Source: Vibrio sinaloensis (GTDB lineage: Bacteria > Pseudomonadota > Gammaproteobacteria > Enterobacterales > Vibrionaceae). From it: 64,000 nucleotides of DNA. The notes below the pieces were generated by a model that was not told the DNA's origin, searched no databases, and was given only the letters and a program-made list of their open reading frames with translations. Below are positions 19,511-29,773 of this stretch, one piece after another; the stretch's first letter is position 1; each line of letters opens with the position of its first letter. Made by a program: the position numbers and the translations under genes. The stretch spans positions 1 to 64,000 of the forward strand of contig NZ_JWLV01000010.1 in NCBI RefSeq assembly GCF_000808535.1. The letters run 5' to 3'.

Positions 19511-20581
19511 ATGTTTGAAATGGTAAGCCGTTGGTATAAGAGACGTTTTTCAGACCCGCATGCGGTGAGTCTTGTTGCCATTCTCCTATTTGGTTTTATT
19601 ACCATCTATTTCTTCGGCAATTTAATCGCACCTTTGTTAGTTGCCATTGTTCTTGCTTACTTACTGGAGTGGCCAGTTTCTCAACTGTCTCGTTTAGGTG
19701 TTCCTCGTACGTTAGCGGTCATACTGGTGATACTTGGATTCAGTAGCTTGATGCTGGTGGCTGTATTCGGCTTAGTACCGACCATCTGGCAACAAGTCGG
19801 AAACCTAATTAATGACATACCAACCATGTATGTCGGTTTGCAGAGTTTCATCGCTGAACTTCCTCATCGTTATCCTGAACTCGAAAACTTCCAAATCGTC
19901 GAATCTTTGGTGACGAATGCGAAAAACCAAGCCATCGGCATGGGCGAAACGGTTGTAAAAGGATCATTGGCATCTTTGGTTAGTCTTGCAACCTTGGCTG
20001 TGTATCTAATCTTGGTGCCGCTGCTTGTTTTCTTCCTGCTGAAAGACAAACAAGAAATGATTGAAATGGCGAGCGGCGTGTTACCTCGTAATCGCCGTTT
20101 AGCGAACAAAGTGTGGCATGAGATGAACGAGCAAATCTCAAACTACATCCGCGGCAAGGTGATGGAGATTCTCATTGTTGGTGGTGTTAGCTATGTGACT
20201 TTTGCCATTCTTGACTTGCGTTATTCGGTATTACTTGCCGTTGCGGTTGGTCTGTCTGTACTGATTCCCTACATCGGTGCGGCGGCAGTTACGGTACCAG
20301 TGGCGATGGTAGGTCTGTTTCAATGGGGGCTCACCCCGCAGTTTTACTGGCTATTGATTGCTTATGGCATTATCCAAGCGCTAGATGGCAACGTGTTAGT
20401 ACCGGTCCTGTTTTCTGAGGCAGTTAATTTGCACCCTGTTGCAATTATCGTCGCGGTGTTGGTATTTGGCGGCTTGTGGGGCTTTTGGGGGGTGTTCTTC
20501 GCCATTCCTTTAGCAACCTTAGTAAAAGCCGTATGGAATGCACTGCCTAGCCACGACGAGGAAGTGCACCCAAGCACATAA
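19511..20581 (+). CDS. perM: AI-2E family transporter (PerM-like permease)
   Basis: A 356-aa polytopic inner-membrane protein of the AI-2 exporter superfamily. Hydrophobic helices lie near 18-55 and 65-90, then a periplasmic loop, then a C-terminal block from about 160 that includes LLVFFLLKDKQEM and YGIIQALDGNVLVPVLFS. Members vary in substrate (AI-2 export, Na+/H+ exchange), so the family name does not prove a quorum-sensing role. It is coupled to the TusA-like gene. Confidence 0.87.
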   Translation: MFEMVSRWYKRRFSDPHAVSLVAILLFGFITIYFFGNLIAPLLVAIVLAYLLEWPVSQLSRLGVPRTLAVILVILGFSSLMLVAVFGLVPTIWQQVGNLINDIPTMYVGLQSFIAELPHRYPELENFQIVESLVTNAKNQAIGMGETVVKGSLASLVSLATLAVYLILVPLLVFFLLKDKQEMIEMASGVLPRNRRLANKVWHEMNEQISNYIRGKVMEILIVGGVSYVTFAILDLRYSVLLAVAVGLSVLIPYIGAAAVTVPVAMVGLFQWGLTPQFYWLLIAYGIIQALDGNVLVPVLFSEAVNLHPVAIIVAVLVFGGLWGFWGVFFAIPLATLVKAVWNALPSHDEEVHPST

Positions 20582-20608
20582 TGTCACTTGTTCCTCTCGC
20601 TTATAGAT

Positions 20609-20640
20609 AAAGCCTCAAACAAAAGTTTGGGGCTTTTTTT
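20609..20640 (+). terminator. Terminator after perM
   Basis: Stem AAGCCTCAAAC/GTTTGGGGCTT (one G-T pair) with an AAAA loop and a run of seven T. Confidence 0.88.
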
Positions 20641-20780
20641 GTCGGTTTTCGCAATCTTCTCGTAAAATTACATTTACACACGTAAGTTTTTGTAAGAAAT
20701 TTCTTAAGTAAACGTTAGTCAGGGCGATAACAAGAATATTACAACAACTATAATTATTACTGACAAATTTGAGGGAAGAT

Positions 20781-22652
20781 ATGAAATTTAGCCAGAAGAT
20801 CGTTGCGGCCTCATCTGGATTGCTGCTAGTGACTGTTGCTCTGTTGTCTATTCAGCAGTTGAGCACGGTTAAAGAAGAGGTTGAAGCACTCGTCGATACC
20901 AGCCTGACTGAGATGGTAAACGGGGTCAAAAATACCGTTGTCTCAGAGATGGAAAGTAAAAAAGGTCTAGCAAAATCGATGACAGAAGTGATTGAGCTAG
21001 CACCAAACGACCAAGTTTACGTTAAAAATATTCTTGAGAAACCAACACTGAAAAGCAGCTTTCTCGCAGTAGGTTTTGGTTATGAGAGCAATGGTTTCGT
21101 GATTGAAAATGATGACGGCTGGGAAGCTGGACCAGATTACGATCCACGTGTCCGTCCTTGGTTTATTGATGCCAAATCGAAAGGTCAATTGGTGGTTACT
21201 GCCCCTTATGTTGACGTCTCCTCTAAAAAAGTGATTATCTCCATCGGTACACCGGTGAAAGAAAACGGTCGTTTTATTGCGGGTATGTTCTATGACTTAG
21301 AACTTGGTGGTCTTGCTGACTTGGTCAACAGTGTTAACTTACTTGATGCAGGCTACTTATTTATCGTCACCGCAGACGGAACGACGATCGCGCACCCAGA
21401 TGCTAAAAACAACGGCGAAAACCTCTCTTCATATCTGCCTAAAGCCACGGTGAGCGAAGGCAATCAACGCTTTGAAAAAGACGGTGTGAACTACCTTGTC
21501 CACTTTACCAAAGTGCCATCTGAAAATTGGTATATTGGTGCGATTGTTGACGAAGACATTGCGTTTGCTGCTATCGACTCTATGCGCAGTAGCTCGATGA
21601 TTTACGGCATTATTGGCGTCGTATTGAGCGTTCTGATTTTGACCTTCTTGATTCGTGTGTTGATGCGCCCTCTAGATGTACTTAACGCGGCGATTCAAGA
21701 TGTTGCGTCTGGACAAGGGGACTTAACTAAGCGTCTTGACACGAACACGGACAAAGAATTTGCTCAGCTAGCCGAAGGTTTCAACACCTTTACTGAAACG
21801 CTACAAAAGCAAATTCAGCAGTCTAAAGCGATTGGTGCGGAAATTCTTCGTGGTACAGAAATGACGGTCCAAGGGTCGCATGAATCTGCAGAGGCGATGC
21901 GTAGCCAGTTGCAAGAGCTTGAACAGCTTGCCACGGCAATGAATGAAATGGCGGTCACTGCAACGGAAGTCGCGAACAATGCGCAAGGCGCTGCTGCAGC
22001 GGCTCGTGAGGCAGATGAAGCTACTCAAGATGGTTCATCGGTCGTGAGCGATACCACGATGTCAATCGACACCTTGTCTGCTCGTATTGATCAAGCGGTT
22101 GAAGAAGTGCAAGGTCTTGAATCAGCGACAGCAAACATCGAAACCATTTTGAAAGTAATTAACGATATCGCTGACCAAACAAACTTGCTGGCATTGAATG
22201 CGGCGATTGAGGCGGCGCGAGCAGGAGAGTCTGGTCGTGGATTTGCGGTGGTGGCTGATGAAGTTCGCACCTTGGCTCAGCGTACACAAGAATCAACCAC
22301 TGAAATCCGCAGTATGATCGAACAATTGCAGTCGGGCGCAAGCTCAGTCTCTGCCGCAATGAACGAGAGTAAGAACACGGCGGTTGATGCTGTAGATAAA
22401 GCTCAAGCGGCAGATGGCGCGCTGCAACGTATTCGTGATGCAATCCAACGTATTACCGATATGAACATGCAGATTGCTTCTGCGGCAGAAGAGCAAAGCT
22501 TGGTGGCGGAAGAGATTAACGCAAACACGGTCAAAATTAAGGACCTGTCGACTCAGGTAGCGGATGCGGCTGAAAACGCCAACATCGCGATGCAGGTTCA
22601 AACCGAAAATGTTCGAGAGCAAGACAACATCTTGAACAAGTTTATTGTTTAA
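20781..22652 (+). CDS. Methyl-accepting chemotaxis protein with dCache sensor
   Basis: A 623-aa transmembrane chemoreceptor. TM1 is near residues 8-27; a periplasmic double-Cache domain follows, with the typical [17 protein letters not shown] and [19 protein letters not shown] motifs; TM2 is near 275-295, then a HAMP domain, methylation helices and the signalling tip [15 protein letters not shown]. Such dCache domains often bind amino acids or other small ligands; this one's ligand is not predictable here. GAGGGAAGAT sets the start at 20781. It is monocistronic, with its own terminator. Confidence 0.94.
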   Translation: MKFSQKIVAASSGLLLVTVALLSIQQLSTVKEEVEALVDTSLTEMVNGVKNTVVSEMESKKGLAKSMTEVIELAPNDQVYVKNILEKPTLKSSFLAVGFGYESNGFVIENDDGWEAGPDYDPRVRPWFIDAKSKGQLVVTAPYVDVSSKKVIISIGTPVKENGRFIAGMFYDLELGGLADLVNSVNLLDAGYLFIVTADGTTIAHPDAKNNGENLSSYLPKATVSEGNQRFEKDGVNYLVHFTKVPSENWYIGAIVDEDIAFAAIDSMRSSSMIYGIIGVVLSVLILTFLIRVLMRPLDVLNAAIQDVASGQGDLTKRLDTNTDKEFAQLAEGFNTFTETLQKQIQQSKAIGAEILRGTEMTVQGSHESAEAMRSQLQELEQLATAMNEMAVTATEVANNAQGAAAAAREADEATQDGSSVVSDTTMSIDTLSARIDQAVEEVQGLESATANIETILKVINDIADQTNLLALNAAIEAARAGESGRGFAVVADEVRTLAQRTQESTTEIRSMIEQLQSGASSVSAAMNESKNTAVDAVDKAQAADGALQRIRDAIQRITDMNMQIASAAEEQSLVAEEINANTVKIKDLSTQVADAAENANIAMQVQTENVREQDNILNKFIV

Positions 22653-22664
22653 TCAGAGTAAAAC

Positions 22665-22694
22665 AAAACGCCAGCGAAGTCGCTGGCGTTTTTA
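22665..22694 (+). terminator. Terminator after chemoreceptor gene
   Basis: Stem AAAACGCCAGCGA/TCGCTGGCGTTTT followed by T residues. It is also placed to stop minus-strand bcp transcription from the other side. Confidence 0.9.
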
Positions 22695-22712
22695 TTCGTT
22701 TAGGGCTATCGC

Positions 22713-23183
22713 TTATTTGTTTTCGTTTAGGTAATCCAATACCACTTCATGGTGTGTCTTGGTTTTAAACTTATTGAACACGTGCTCGATAACGCCTTCT
22801 TCATTTATCAAAAAACTGATTCGGTGGAGTCCATCATAGACCTTGCCCATAAACTTCTTCTCGCCCCATACTCCAAACTGCTCTGCAACTGCGTGGTCTT
22901 CATCAGACAGTAGAGTGAAGTTTAGCTCGTCACGTTCGATGAACTTACCAAGACGCTTTACAGGGTCGATACTTACACCCAATACCACGACATTGTGCGC
23001 ATCGAGTTCGGCTTTGACATCACGAAGTCCTTGGGCTTGTACCGTACAACCTGGTGTCATCGCTTTTGGGTAGAAGTAAAACAGCACTTTTTTGCCAGCA
23101 AAGTCACCGAGTGACACGGTGTTGCCATCTTGATCCAATAATGAAAATGCGGGTGCTGGCGAGCCTGCAGTTAAAGTGTTCAT
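22713..23183 (-). CDS. bcp: Thiol peroxidase Bcp (PrxQ-type peroxiredoxin)
   Basis: Reduces hydrogen and organic peroxides using thioredoxin. The 156-aa product has the peroxidatic Cys46 in KAMTPGCTVQAQGLRD. The residue five positions on (51), a resolving Cys in the two-Cys E. coli type, is Gln here, and I see no other Cys in the protein, so it should work as a one-Cys enzyme. It lies 12 bases after gcvR on the same strand, the usual gcvR-bcp pair. Confidence 0.95.
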   Translation of the reverse strand: MNTLTAGSPAPAFSLLDQDGNTVSLGDFAGKKVLFYFYPKAMTPGCTVQAQGLRDVKAELDAHNVVVLGVSIDPVKRLGKFIERDELNFTLLSDEDHAVAEQFGVWGEKKFMGKVYDGLHRISFLINEEGVIEHVFNKFKTKTHHEVVLDYLNENK

Positions 23184-23195
23184 TGTTCTTCCTTT

Positions 23196-23738
23196 TTATA
23201 GACTGTTTTTAATGAAATTAAGTGAGCCTTGTACGGCTAATTTCTGGCAAAGTTCATCAAACTCTTCTTGTAATTGCATGATATTGCGTTCGGAATCGAC
23301 ACTGGCCGTAATAGCGATATGGAACTGATTTGATTCACTGCCCACTTTTTCTTTGCTAATGGTTTGAGCGCTCAATGAAGCAAGTCCAATCTCTTTCTCG
23401 GCAAAAAATTGCGTGAAGTGCTCTGTCAATCCTGGCTTGTCTTCAGACTCAACAAACACTTCCATCGTGTAAGAGGTATCAAGCGGCGCATGAGTTGAGG
23501 TGCGCTTCATGATGGTGATGAGGTTATGCTCTTGACCAAGCAAAGGTAATGTCGTTTCGACGCGAGTGACGGCTGCATTGTTGCCAGAGAGCAGCATGAT
23601 TAGGGTGAACTCATTGCCAAAAAGTGCAATGCGACTGTCAACAATGTTGCATCCAGACTGAGTGACCAGGTGAACAACTTGGTTGCACACACCTGGGCGA
23701 TCGGTTCCGACCGCAGTAATCACCAAATGTTGAGTCAT
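23196..23738 (-). CDS. gcvR: Glycine cleavage system transcriptional repressor GcvR
   Basis: A cytosolic regulator with two ACT domains; in E. coli it binds GcvA and blocks activation of gcvTHP when glycine is low. The 180-aa product has an ACT domain from about residue 3 (LVITAVGTDRPGVCNQVVHL) and a second from about 92 (MEVFVESEDKPGLTEHFTQFF). The start MTQHLV at 23738 has GTGAG upstream; the 16-codon extension is not family-like. It is divergent from dapA. Confidence 0.92.
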   Translation of the reverse strand: MTQHLVITAVGTDRPGVCNQVVHLVTQSGCNIVDSRIALFGNEFTLIMLLSGNNAAVTRVETTLPLLGQEHNLITIMKRTSTHAPLDTSYTMEVFVESEDKPGLTEHFTQFFAEKEIGLASLSAQTISKEKVGSESNQFHIAITASVDSERNIMQLQEEFDELCQKLAVQGSLNFIKNSL

Positions 23739-24024
23739 AGTCTCACTTATTATCTTGTTAGGATTATTAATTCGATAGCTTAGCACAGATGGCGGTGATA
23801 GAAATGCTAGTGCTTCGCTTTAGAATTAATTTTATACAATTGAATCGATGGTTTGATTTTCCTTACTCGATACTGACATTAAGACAAATAAAAGGCGTAA
23901 TTTGCCAAATATCTAACATCTGATAAATATTCATTCATTTAGGTGATTTAAGCGCAGTTAATCGCTTGTCTTTTTCAATCGCCTTACAGTACCATGCAGA
24001 AAGTAACAAATGAGGGAGAAGGAC

Positions 24025-24903
24025 ATGTTTTCAGGAAGTATCGTAGCGTTAATTACACCGTTTAATCATGATGGCGAAGTCGACTATGTCAGCTTAAAGA
24101 AGCTTGTTGACTACCATGTAGCCGCGGGTACCAATGGTATCGTTGCTGTCGGCACCACAGGTGAGTCTGCAACGCTAACTATTGAAGAGCATGTCAAAGT
24201 CGTGTTGAAGACGGTGGAGTTTGCCGATGGCCGTATTCCTGTGATTGCAGGTACGGGTGCAAATGCAACTCATGAGTCTGTCACGTTTAGCCGCTTGCTA
24301 AATAACTCTGGCATTGTTGGCTGCTTAAGTGTCACTCCTTACTATAACAAGCCAACTCAAGAAGGGCTTTTCCAGCACTATAAGGCGATAGCTGAAGAGA
24401 GCGACGTTCCTCAGATCCTATATAATGTCCCAGGTCGCACTGCGGTAGATTTAAAGCCTGAGACAGTTGCACGCTTAGCGGAAATCGATAACATCGTGGC
24501 ATTGAAAGATGCAACGGGCGATCTTGGACGAATTGCAATTCATCGTGAACTTTGTGGCGAAGATTTTATCTTACTAAGTGGCGATGATGCGACGGGTCTT
24601 GAATTCGTTAAGCAAGGCGGCCAAGGCGTGATTTCTGTCACGAACAATATTGCCGCTGAAGATATGGCGACCATGTTCCGACTGGCTAAAGAGGGCAAGT
24701 TTGACGAAGCGGAAATCATTAATCAGCGATTAATGGCTCTTCACAAGAACTTGTTTATTGAGTCTAGCCCTATTCCAGTGAAGTGGGCCGCGCACAAACT
24801 TGGTCTTATCACAAACGGTGATTTGCGCCTTCCTCTGACCGAATTGTCAGAAAGTGCGCGCCCGATTGTGGCTCAAGCAATGACTGAAGCCTGCATCTAC
24901 TAA
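24025..24903 (+). CDS. dapA: 4-hydroxy-tetrahydrodipicolinate synthase
   Basis: Condenses aspartate semialdehyde and pyruvate in lysine and diaminopimelate synthesis. It is a TIM-barrel protein of 292 aa. The Schiff-base Lys161 (VALKDATGD) and Tyr133 (YNVPGRT) are in their standard places, with GTTGES near residue 43. GGAGAAGG just upstream fixes the ATG at 24025. It is followed by bamC, as in E. coli. Confidence 0.97.
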   Translation: MFSGSIVALITPFNHDGEVDYVSLKKLVDYHVAAGTNGIVAVGTTGESATLTIEEHVKVVLKTVEFADGRIPVIAGTGANATHESVTFSRLLNNSGIVGCLSVTPYYNKPTQEGLFQHYKAIAEESDVPQILYNVPGRTAVDLKPETVARLAEIDNIVALKDATGDLGRIAIHRELCGEDFILLSGDDATGLEFVKQGGQGVISVTNNIAAEDMATMFRLAKEGKFDEAEIINQRLMALHKNLFIESSPIPVKWAAHKLGLITNGDLRLPLTELSESARPIVAQAMTEACIY

Positions 24904-24915
24904 TTTAAGAAAAAT

Positions 24916-24937
24916 TGCCGAAGACCACTCTTCGGCA
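24916..24937 (+). terminator. Weak hairpin between dapA and bamC
   Basis: Stem TGCCGAAG/CTTCGGCA with a short loop, but only a short T run follows. It probably attenuates rather than stops transcription, as bamC starts 20 bases later without a visible promoter of its own. Confidence 0.55.
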
Positions 24938-24957
24938 TTTACTTATCAGGAGTTTCA

Positions 24958-25986
24958 ATGAAATTGTCTCACCAGCTAGTTCTCAGTTCGCTAGCTGTTT
25001 TTGTTTTAACAGCATGTTCTGGTAACGCGACTCAACGCCGTCAGGCGAAAGATGACTTTGAGTATCTTGATACTCCAGCGTTAGAAGAATGGAAGATGGC
25101 TGAAGGTGCGGAGCCTCAGTTTTATACCAACTATCAAATCCCTCAAGGTGATTACGCTGGTGGCATCGGAAAAGAGGTCGACATTCGCCCACCTCAGCAA
25201 GTGCTAGAGCTAATCCCTGGAGCTCGAGCAGAACGTAAGCAAGGTGAAACAACCCTATGGTTGCTCCGAGAGAGTGAGCTCGATACTGTTTGGGCGACTG
25301 CGATGAAAATGCTTCAAGAGCAAAACATCGGTATTCGTGAGCAAACCGCGACACGTGTCGAGACCGATTGGGTGACTTGGTCATCGGAAGATGAAGACGT
25401 TGAACTTGGTGCTCGTTATGAAATCGATAGAGTGAAAGCGGGCGGACGCCACGGTTTTAAAATTGCTCTAATCGACTGGAAAGAAGCAGGCAAAGAGAAG
25501 CCTGTAACTGCGCTAAATAAAGAACGTTACAATGCCTTGATGACTAACTTGGTGACGGCGCGTTACGATCTTGACCTTCGTGAAGAAGCACAGCGCAAAG
25601 CGCAAGAATTGGTTAAGCATATTCCAATTACCATGGGCTCCGACCGAAGCGGTTTCCCTGTGATTATTGCTCGAACGCCTTATAACGTGCTTTGGCAACG
25701 CTTGCCGCGATTACTGCCAAATATGGGCTTTACGATTGAAGAGCGTAATCAGTCTCAAGGTACGATAAAAGCGAAGTATGCTTCGCCAGACGATGAGTTT
25801 TGGAATGATATCGGTGTGAAACCGATCAGCCTGAGCTCAGGTACGTACACCTTCCTATTTGGTGATTTAGGCAACCGCACTTCTATCAATGTGACAGACT
25901 CTTCTGGTAAGCCAGTTGAGGAACAGTTGCTAAAAGATATGGTACCGGTTTGGAGTGCAATTACGGGTAAGCAGAGCGAACAGTAA
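24958..25986 (+). CDS. bamC: Outer-membrane assembly lipoprotein BamC
   Basis: A lipoprotein subunit of the BAM complex that folds outer-membrane beta-barrels. The 342-aa product has a lipobox LTAC (Cys20), an N-terminal unstructured segment (DDFEYLDTPAL) of the kind that contacts BamD, and two helix-grip domains (about 100-210 and 225-340). AGGAG precedes the ATG. The order dapA-bamC is conserved. Confidence 0.93.
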   Translation: MKLSHQLVLSSLAVFVLTACSGNATQRRQAKDDFEYLDTPALEEWKMAEGAEPQFYTNYQIPQGDYAGGIGKEVDIRPPQQVLELIPGARAERKQGETTLWLLRESELDTVWATAMKMLQEQNIGIREQTATRVETDWVTWSSEDEDVELGARYEIDRVKAGGRHGFKIALIDWKEAGKEKPVTALNKERYNALMTNLVTARYDLDLREEAQRKAQELVKHIPITMGSDRSGFPVIIARTPYNVLWQRLPRLLPNMGFTIEERNQSQGTIKAKYASPDDEFWNDIGVKPISLSSGTYTFLFGDLGNRTSINVTDSSGKPVEEQLLKDMVPVWSAITGKQSEQ

Positions 25987-26004
25987 TTGCTACACTGAAA
26001 TAAT

Positions 26005-26039
26005 AAAAAAGCTGACTTATCACTAAGTCAGCTTTTTTT
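26005..26039. terminator. Terminator between bamC and antiporter gene
   Basis: Stem AAAAAAGCTGACTTA/TAAGTCAGCTTTTTT between convergent genes. A and T tracts on both sides allow use on both strands. Confidence 0.9.
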
Positions 26040-26054
26040 GTTTCTAGGTGAACG

Positions 26055-27380
26055 CTATAGAATCATTGCGGCAATCCAGCCAAAAATGATAAGAGGGATG
26101 TTGTAGTGCACAAAGGTGGGCACGACGGTTTCCCAAATATGTTCATGCTGGCCATCCGCGTTAAGCCCTGATGTTGGACCTAAGGTTGAATCTGATGCCG
26201 GTGAACCTGCGTCACCAAGTGCCGCCGCTGTGCCCACAAGCGCAATGGTTGCCATTGGTGAGAAACCGAATGCCGCCGCCAAAGGAACGTAAATCGTTGC
26301 GAGAATTGGAATCGTAGAGAACGAAGAGCCAATACCCATGGTCACCAACAAGCCCACAACCAGCATCAGTAGCGCTGCCATTGGTTTGTTGTCACCAATG
26401 CTGGTTGATAGTGCTTCAACCAAAGATTCGACACCGCCTGTCTGCTTCATTACTGCGGCAAAGCCTGCTGCGGCAATCATGATGAAGCCTATCATCGCCA
26501 TCATGTGAACGCCCTTGGTAAACACGTCGTGCGTCTCTTTCCATGCAATCACACCACCGAAGGTAAAGACCATAAAGCCGGCCAAACCGCCGATAATCAT
26601 CGATCCTGTTGTCAGCTGAACCGATAACGCCGCAACGATACCTGCGGCAGCAACCCAGATGTTCTTTTTGTTGATGCCTTTAGGGGATTCTTCGACGTGC
26701 GTAAGTTCTGTTTCTTCATAGATACGAGGCTTACGGTAGCTAAAGAAAATCGCCGTCAACAAACCGAAGATCATCCCCGCAGCGGGTAGAAGCATGGCAA
26801 CAGGCACTTGGCTTGCGACAACATTTTCTAAACCGTTGTCATGGAGGTTTTTGAGCAGAATATTATTGAGGAAAATACCGCCAAAGCCGACAGGTAGCAC
26901 CATGTAGGGGGTCACTAAGCCGAAGGTGAGTACACACGCAATCATGCGGCGGTCTAGCTTCAGTTTTGCGAACACGCCCAATAGAGGTGGAATCAAAATG
27001 GGAATAAAGGCGATATGGACAGGCACAATGTTTTGTGAAGACATGGTCACAAGCACTAAGGCGACAAGCACAGCGTACTTAAGACCTGTCGATGCAGAGC
27101 CATTCTCTTGGCCGTGAATGCGTTTGATAACACTGTTGGCAAGAAGGTCTGTGATACCAGACTTAGAGATCGCAACAGCAAATGTACCGAGCATCGCATA
27201 GCTAAGTGCAATTGTTGCACCGCCCCCAAGACCGCTTTCAAAAGCAGCAATCGCGTCATTCAAGCTCATGCCCGCGACGAGACCACCGACAATCGCACTG
27301 AATGTCAGGGCAACCACGACATTCACGCGCATCAGTGCTAGGAGCAGCATGATACATACGGAAATAACAACAGGATTCAT
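26055..27380 (-). CDS. Na+/H+ antiporter family (NhaC-like) membrane protein
   Basis: A 441-aa polytopic inner-membrane protein of the ion-transporter superfamily, related to NhaC and to Bacillus YuiF-type proteins. About 11 hydrophobic segments are seen; conserved-looking stretches are [39 protein letters not shown] and [20 protein letters not shown]. The substrate is not certain: relatives are described both as sodium/proton antiporters and as putative amino-acid transporters. It lies just downstream of rnt, with 26 bases between. Confidence 0.82.
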   Translation of the reverse strand: MNPVVISVCIMLLLALMRVNVVVALTFSAIVGGLVAGMSLNDAIAAFESGLGGGATIALSYAMLGTFAVAISKSGITDLLANSVIKRIHGQENGSASTGLKYAVLVALVLVTMSSQNIVPVHIAFIPILIPPLLGVFAKLKLDRRMIACVLTFGLVTPYMVLPVGFGGIFLNNILLKNLHDNGLENVVASQVPVAMLLPAAGMIFGLLTAIFFSYRKPRIYEETELTHVEESPKGINKKNIWVAAAGIVAALSVQLTTGSMIIGGLAGFMVFTFGGVIAWKETHDVFTKGVHMMAMIGFIMIAAAGFAAVMKQTGGVESLVEALSTSIGDNKPMAALLMLVVGLLVTMGIGSSFSTIPILATIYVPLAAAFGFSPMATIALVGTAAALGDAGSPASDSTLGPTSGLNADGQHEHIWETVVPTFVHYNIPLIIFGWIAAMIL

Positions 27381-27406
27381 AGTTTTCTCTTTGTTGTGTT
27401 TACTTA

Positions 27407-28066
27407 TTAATTATTGTTCTCGGCATCAGCGTCAATGAGTGGCCAACCCCCTAGGGCTTTCCATTTATTGACGATGCCGCAAAAAAGCTCTGCTGTTTTT
27501 TGTGTGTCATAGAGAGCAGAGTGGGCTTCTTTGTTGTCAAATTCCATCCCAGCAGCTTTACACGCTTTGGCTAACACAGTTTGCCCGTAAGCGAGACCGC
27601 TTAGCGTTGCCGTGTCGAAGGTTGCGAAGGGATGGAAAGGGACTCGTTTAAGCTTGCTACGGTCACTGGCTTCCATGACGAAGCTGTGATCAAACTGAGC
27701 ATTGTGCGCGACGATGATGGCACGGCTGCAATCGGCCGCTTTTTGCTCTTTGCGTACTAGCTTGTAAATTTCTTTGAGTGCTTCTGACTCGGGAGTTGCC
27801 CCACGAAGTGGGCTAAATGGGTCACGAAGACCGATAAAGTCGAGCGCCTCTTTTTCGATATTGGCACCTTCGAATGGCTCAACATGAAAGTGAATGGTCG
27901 ATGCGGGTTGGAGATCGCCGTTGTCATCCATTTTTAAAGTAACGGCACAAATTTCCAAAAGTGCATCGGTTTTGGCGTTGAACCCTGCAGTTTCAACATC
28001 GATAACTACGGGGAAATAGCCGCGAAAGCGTTTTTTAAGCGTCAATGCTTCGTTTTCTACAGTCAT
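27407..28066 (-). CDS. rnt: Ribonuclease T
   Basis: A DEDDh 3'-5' exoribonuclease that trims tRNA and other stable RNA 3' ends. The 219-aa product has catalytic Asp23 and Glu25 ([10 protein letters not shown]), a middle Asp in [11 protein letters not shown], and the closing His and Asp in [12 protein letters not shown]. It is divergent from motY. Confidence 0.96.
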   Translation of the reverse strand: MTVENEALTLKKRFRGYFPVVIDVETAGFNAKTDALLEICAVTLKMDDNGDLQPASTIHFHVEPFEGANIEKEALDFIGLRDPFSPLRGATPESEALKEIYKLVRKEQKAADCSRAIIVAHNAQFDHSFVMEASDRSKLKRVPFHPFATFDTATLSGLAYGQTVLAKACKAAGMEFDNKEAHSALYDTQKTAELFCGIVNKWKALGGWPLIDADAENNN

Positions 28067-28292
28067 GTTGGCTTATAATTGTGTGACAAGGGCAGCATTA
28101 TTGCAGATTCTTTGATCAAGAAAAACCGCATTGTCGAATTTAAAGTCAATCGTAATTGATAGTTTTATTTTTCCTTGTGTGATGGAGAAGGAATGCCACC
28201 TTGGCGAGATTTTTGCATTGTATCTACTGTCTCAACTGAGCGCGGCAATATTCCGCCTCAGCCCATGCTTTCATTAAGAGAAGTAACACACT

Positions 28293-29174
28293 ATGAAGAA
28301 GCGGTTTGCAACAGGACTGACACTCACCTTAGCGACGATTGCACACAACAGTTGGGCAATGGATGTGCGCTACGTGGCTTCGCCACAACAGTCCCAGTGG
28401 CAAATGATCACCAATACACCGCTGGAGTGTCGTTTGGTTCATCCCATTCCGAATTATGGCGATGCTGTGTTTTCTTCGCATGCCAGCAAAAAGATCAATC
28501 TTGATTTTGAGTTAAAAATGAAGCGCCCAATGGGGAAAACACGTGATGTTTCCTTAACGTCTATGCCACCGGCGTGGCGTCCGGGGGAAGGTGCTAACCG
28601 AATCACCAACATCCGATTTTTCCAGCAGTTTGACGGCTATGTCGGCGGGCAAACGGCGTGGAGTATACTCAGCGAGTTGGAAAAAGGGCGTTACCCAACG
28701 TTTAGTTATCAAGAGTGGCAAAGTCGTGATGAGCGTGTGGAAGTCGCTTTGTCGTCGGTATTGTTCCAAAATTCCTACAATGTGTTTAGTGACTGTATCG
28801 CGAATTTGTTGCCGTATAGCTTTGAAGATATCGCCTTCACGATTCTTCACTATGACCGAACCAGTGTTGAGTTAAACAAGCAATCACAGAAGCGTTTAGC
28901 GCAAATCGCGGAGTATATTCGTCATAATCAAGATATTGATTTGGTGTTGGTGTCCACTTACACCGATGCAGAAGACAGCAAGAGCGCCAGTCAAAACCTT
29001 TCAGAGCGACGAGCTGAAGTATTGCAAGATTACTTTAAGTCGTTAGGTTTACCTGAAGATCGTATTCGAGTGCAGGGCTATGGCAAACGCCGCCCTGTGG
29101 ATGATAACGCGTCACCGATTGGGAAAGACCGAAACCGAAGGGTGGTGATTTCTCTGGGGCGAACTCAGGTCTAA
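28293..29174 (+). CDS. motY: Sodium-type polar flagellar motor protein MotY
   Basis: A T-ring component of the Na+-driven Vibrio polar flagellum that, with MotX, holds PomAB stators around the rotor. The 293-aa product has a signal peptide ending near residue 22 (SWA), an N-terminal MotX-binding domain, and a C-terminal OmpA-like peptidoglycan-binding domain from about residue 185 ([33 protein letters not shown]). MotY strongly supports a Vibrionaceae host. It is monocistronic with its own terminator. Confidence 0.96.
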   Translation: MKKRFATGLTLTLATIAHNSWAMDVRYVASPQQSQWQMITNTPLECRLVHPIPNYGDAVFSSHASKKINLDFELKMKRPMGKTRDVSLTSMPPAWRPGEGANRITNIRFFQQFDGYVGGQTAWSILSELEKGRYPTFSYQEWQSRDERVEVALSSVLFQNSYNVFSDCIANLLPYSFEDIAFTILHYDRTSVELNKQSQKRLAQIAEYIRHNQDIDLVLVSTYTDAEDSKSASQNLSERRAEVLQDYFKSLGLPEDRIRVQGYGKRRPVDDNASPIGKDRNRRVVISLGRTQV

Positions 29175-29178
29175 AGCC

Positions 29179-29207
29179 AAAATAGCCAGCATATTGCTGG
29201 CTATTTT
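29179..29207 (+). terminator. Terminator after motY
   Basis: Perfect stem AAAATAGCCAGCA/TGCTGGCTATTTT with a 3-base loop, between motY and the convergent DUF2753-like gene. It may serve both. Confidence 0.88.
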
Positions 29208-29222
29208 GATCAGAGTCGGTGA

Positions 29223-29660
29223 TTAGTTTAAACGAAACTTAGCAATAAGATTGCAGTTGGTCGCGGTATCGATATCTTGCACTAGCTGGGCAATTTTCGG
29301 ATTTGGATGGCGCTTCATAAACTCGATCAACGCTTTTTTACAACACCCCATCGAATCGATAAAGGCGTCACAATCACTGTTTGGACATTGTGGAACCAAG
29401 GTTAAAACTTTTTCAGATGCGAGTTGAAGGTATTTAAGCTCGTAGGGTACATCACCCATCTGGCGCCAGAACATCGCCATATTGTGACAAGATATCACCG
29501 AAATCATTAAGCGATCTTCGACGTCAACGTCATCGGCATCTCCGATACGCTCACTGAGTGTTAATGCTTGTTGATAGTGAAGAATACTCCGTAAGTGATC
29601 CTCTTCATTCATTGCCATGTCTGCGAGCAATGTATGTTTCTCCCACTCTGCAATACCCAT
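29223..29660 (-). CDS. DUF2753-like protein under a Fur box
   Basis: A 145-aa soluble, helical protein. It looks like the small Vibrio family annotated DUF2753, and the helix-turn-helix spacing (HLRSILHYQQALTLSERIG, ELKYLQLASEKVLTL) suggests TPR-like repeats. Five Cys are present, including PNSDCDAFIDSMGCCKK. Function is unknown. GAGGAGAA precedes the ATG. A perfect Fur-box palindrome lies 39 bases upstream of the start, so iron-dependent repression is likely. It forms a single-gene unit. Confidence 0.75.
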   Translation of the reverse strand: MGIAEWEKHTLLADMAMNEEDHLRSILHYQQALTLSERIGDADDVDVEDRLMISVISCHNMAMFWRQMGDVPYELKYLQLASEKVLTLVPQCPNSDCDAFIDSMGCCKKALIEFMKRHPNPKIAQLVQDIDTATNCNLIAKFRLN

Positions 29661-29698
29661 GATCTCATTCTCCTCGTGATTAGTAGAGTGAGATTAAA

Positions 29699-29713
29699 TG
29701 ATAATTATTATCA
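29699..29713. promoter_or_regulatory. Fur box (perfect 7-1-7 palindrome)
   Basis: TGATAATTATTATCA matches the Fur 7-1-7 consensus TGATAATnATTATCA at every position. It lies upstream of the gene ending at 29223, in the region where its promoter must be. Confidence 0.8.
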
Positions 29714-29723
29714 AGTAAAGATT

Positions 29724-29750
29724 AAAAAATAAGACAGCGTGTTGCTGCCC
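29724..29750 (-). terminator. Terminator after gloA
   Basis: On the minus strand, stem GGCAGC/GCTGTC is followed by TTATTTTTTAAT, 24 bases after the gloA stop. Confidence 0.7.
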
Positions 29751-29773
29751 TATTTCCTACTTGATTCGGTCGT

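Noticed and set aside
19511..20581. PerM-like permease as an autoinducer-2 exporter tied to the luxO quorum circuit
   Set aside because: The family is broad and the gene lies 20 kb from luxO; nothing in the sequence supports AI-2 as substrate.
28067..28292. Sigma-28 promoter before motY
   Set aside because: A GGCAATAT stretch at about 28243 faintly resembles the -10 element, but no matching -35 sequence lies at the right distance.
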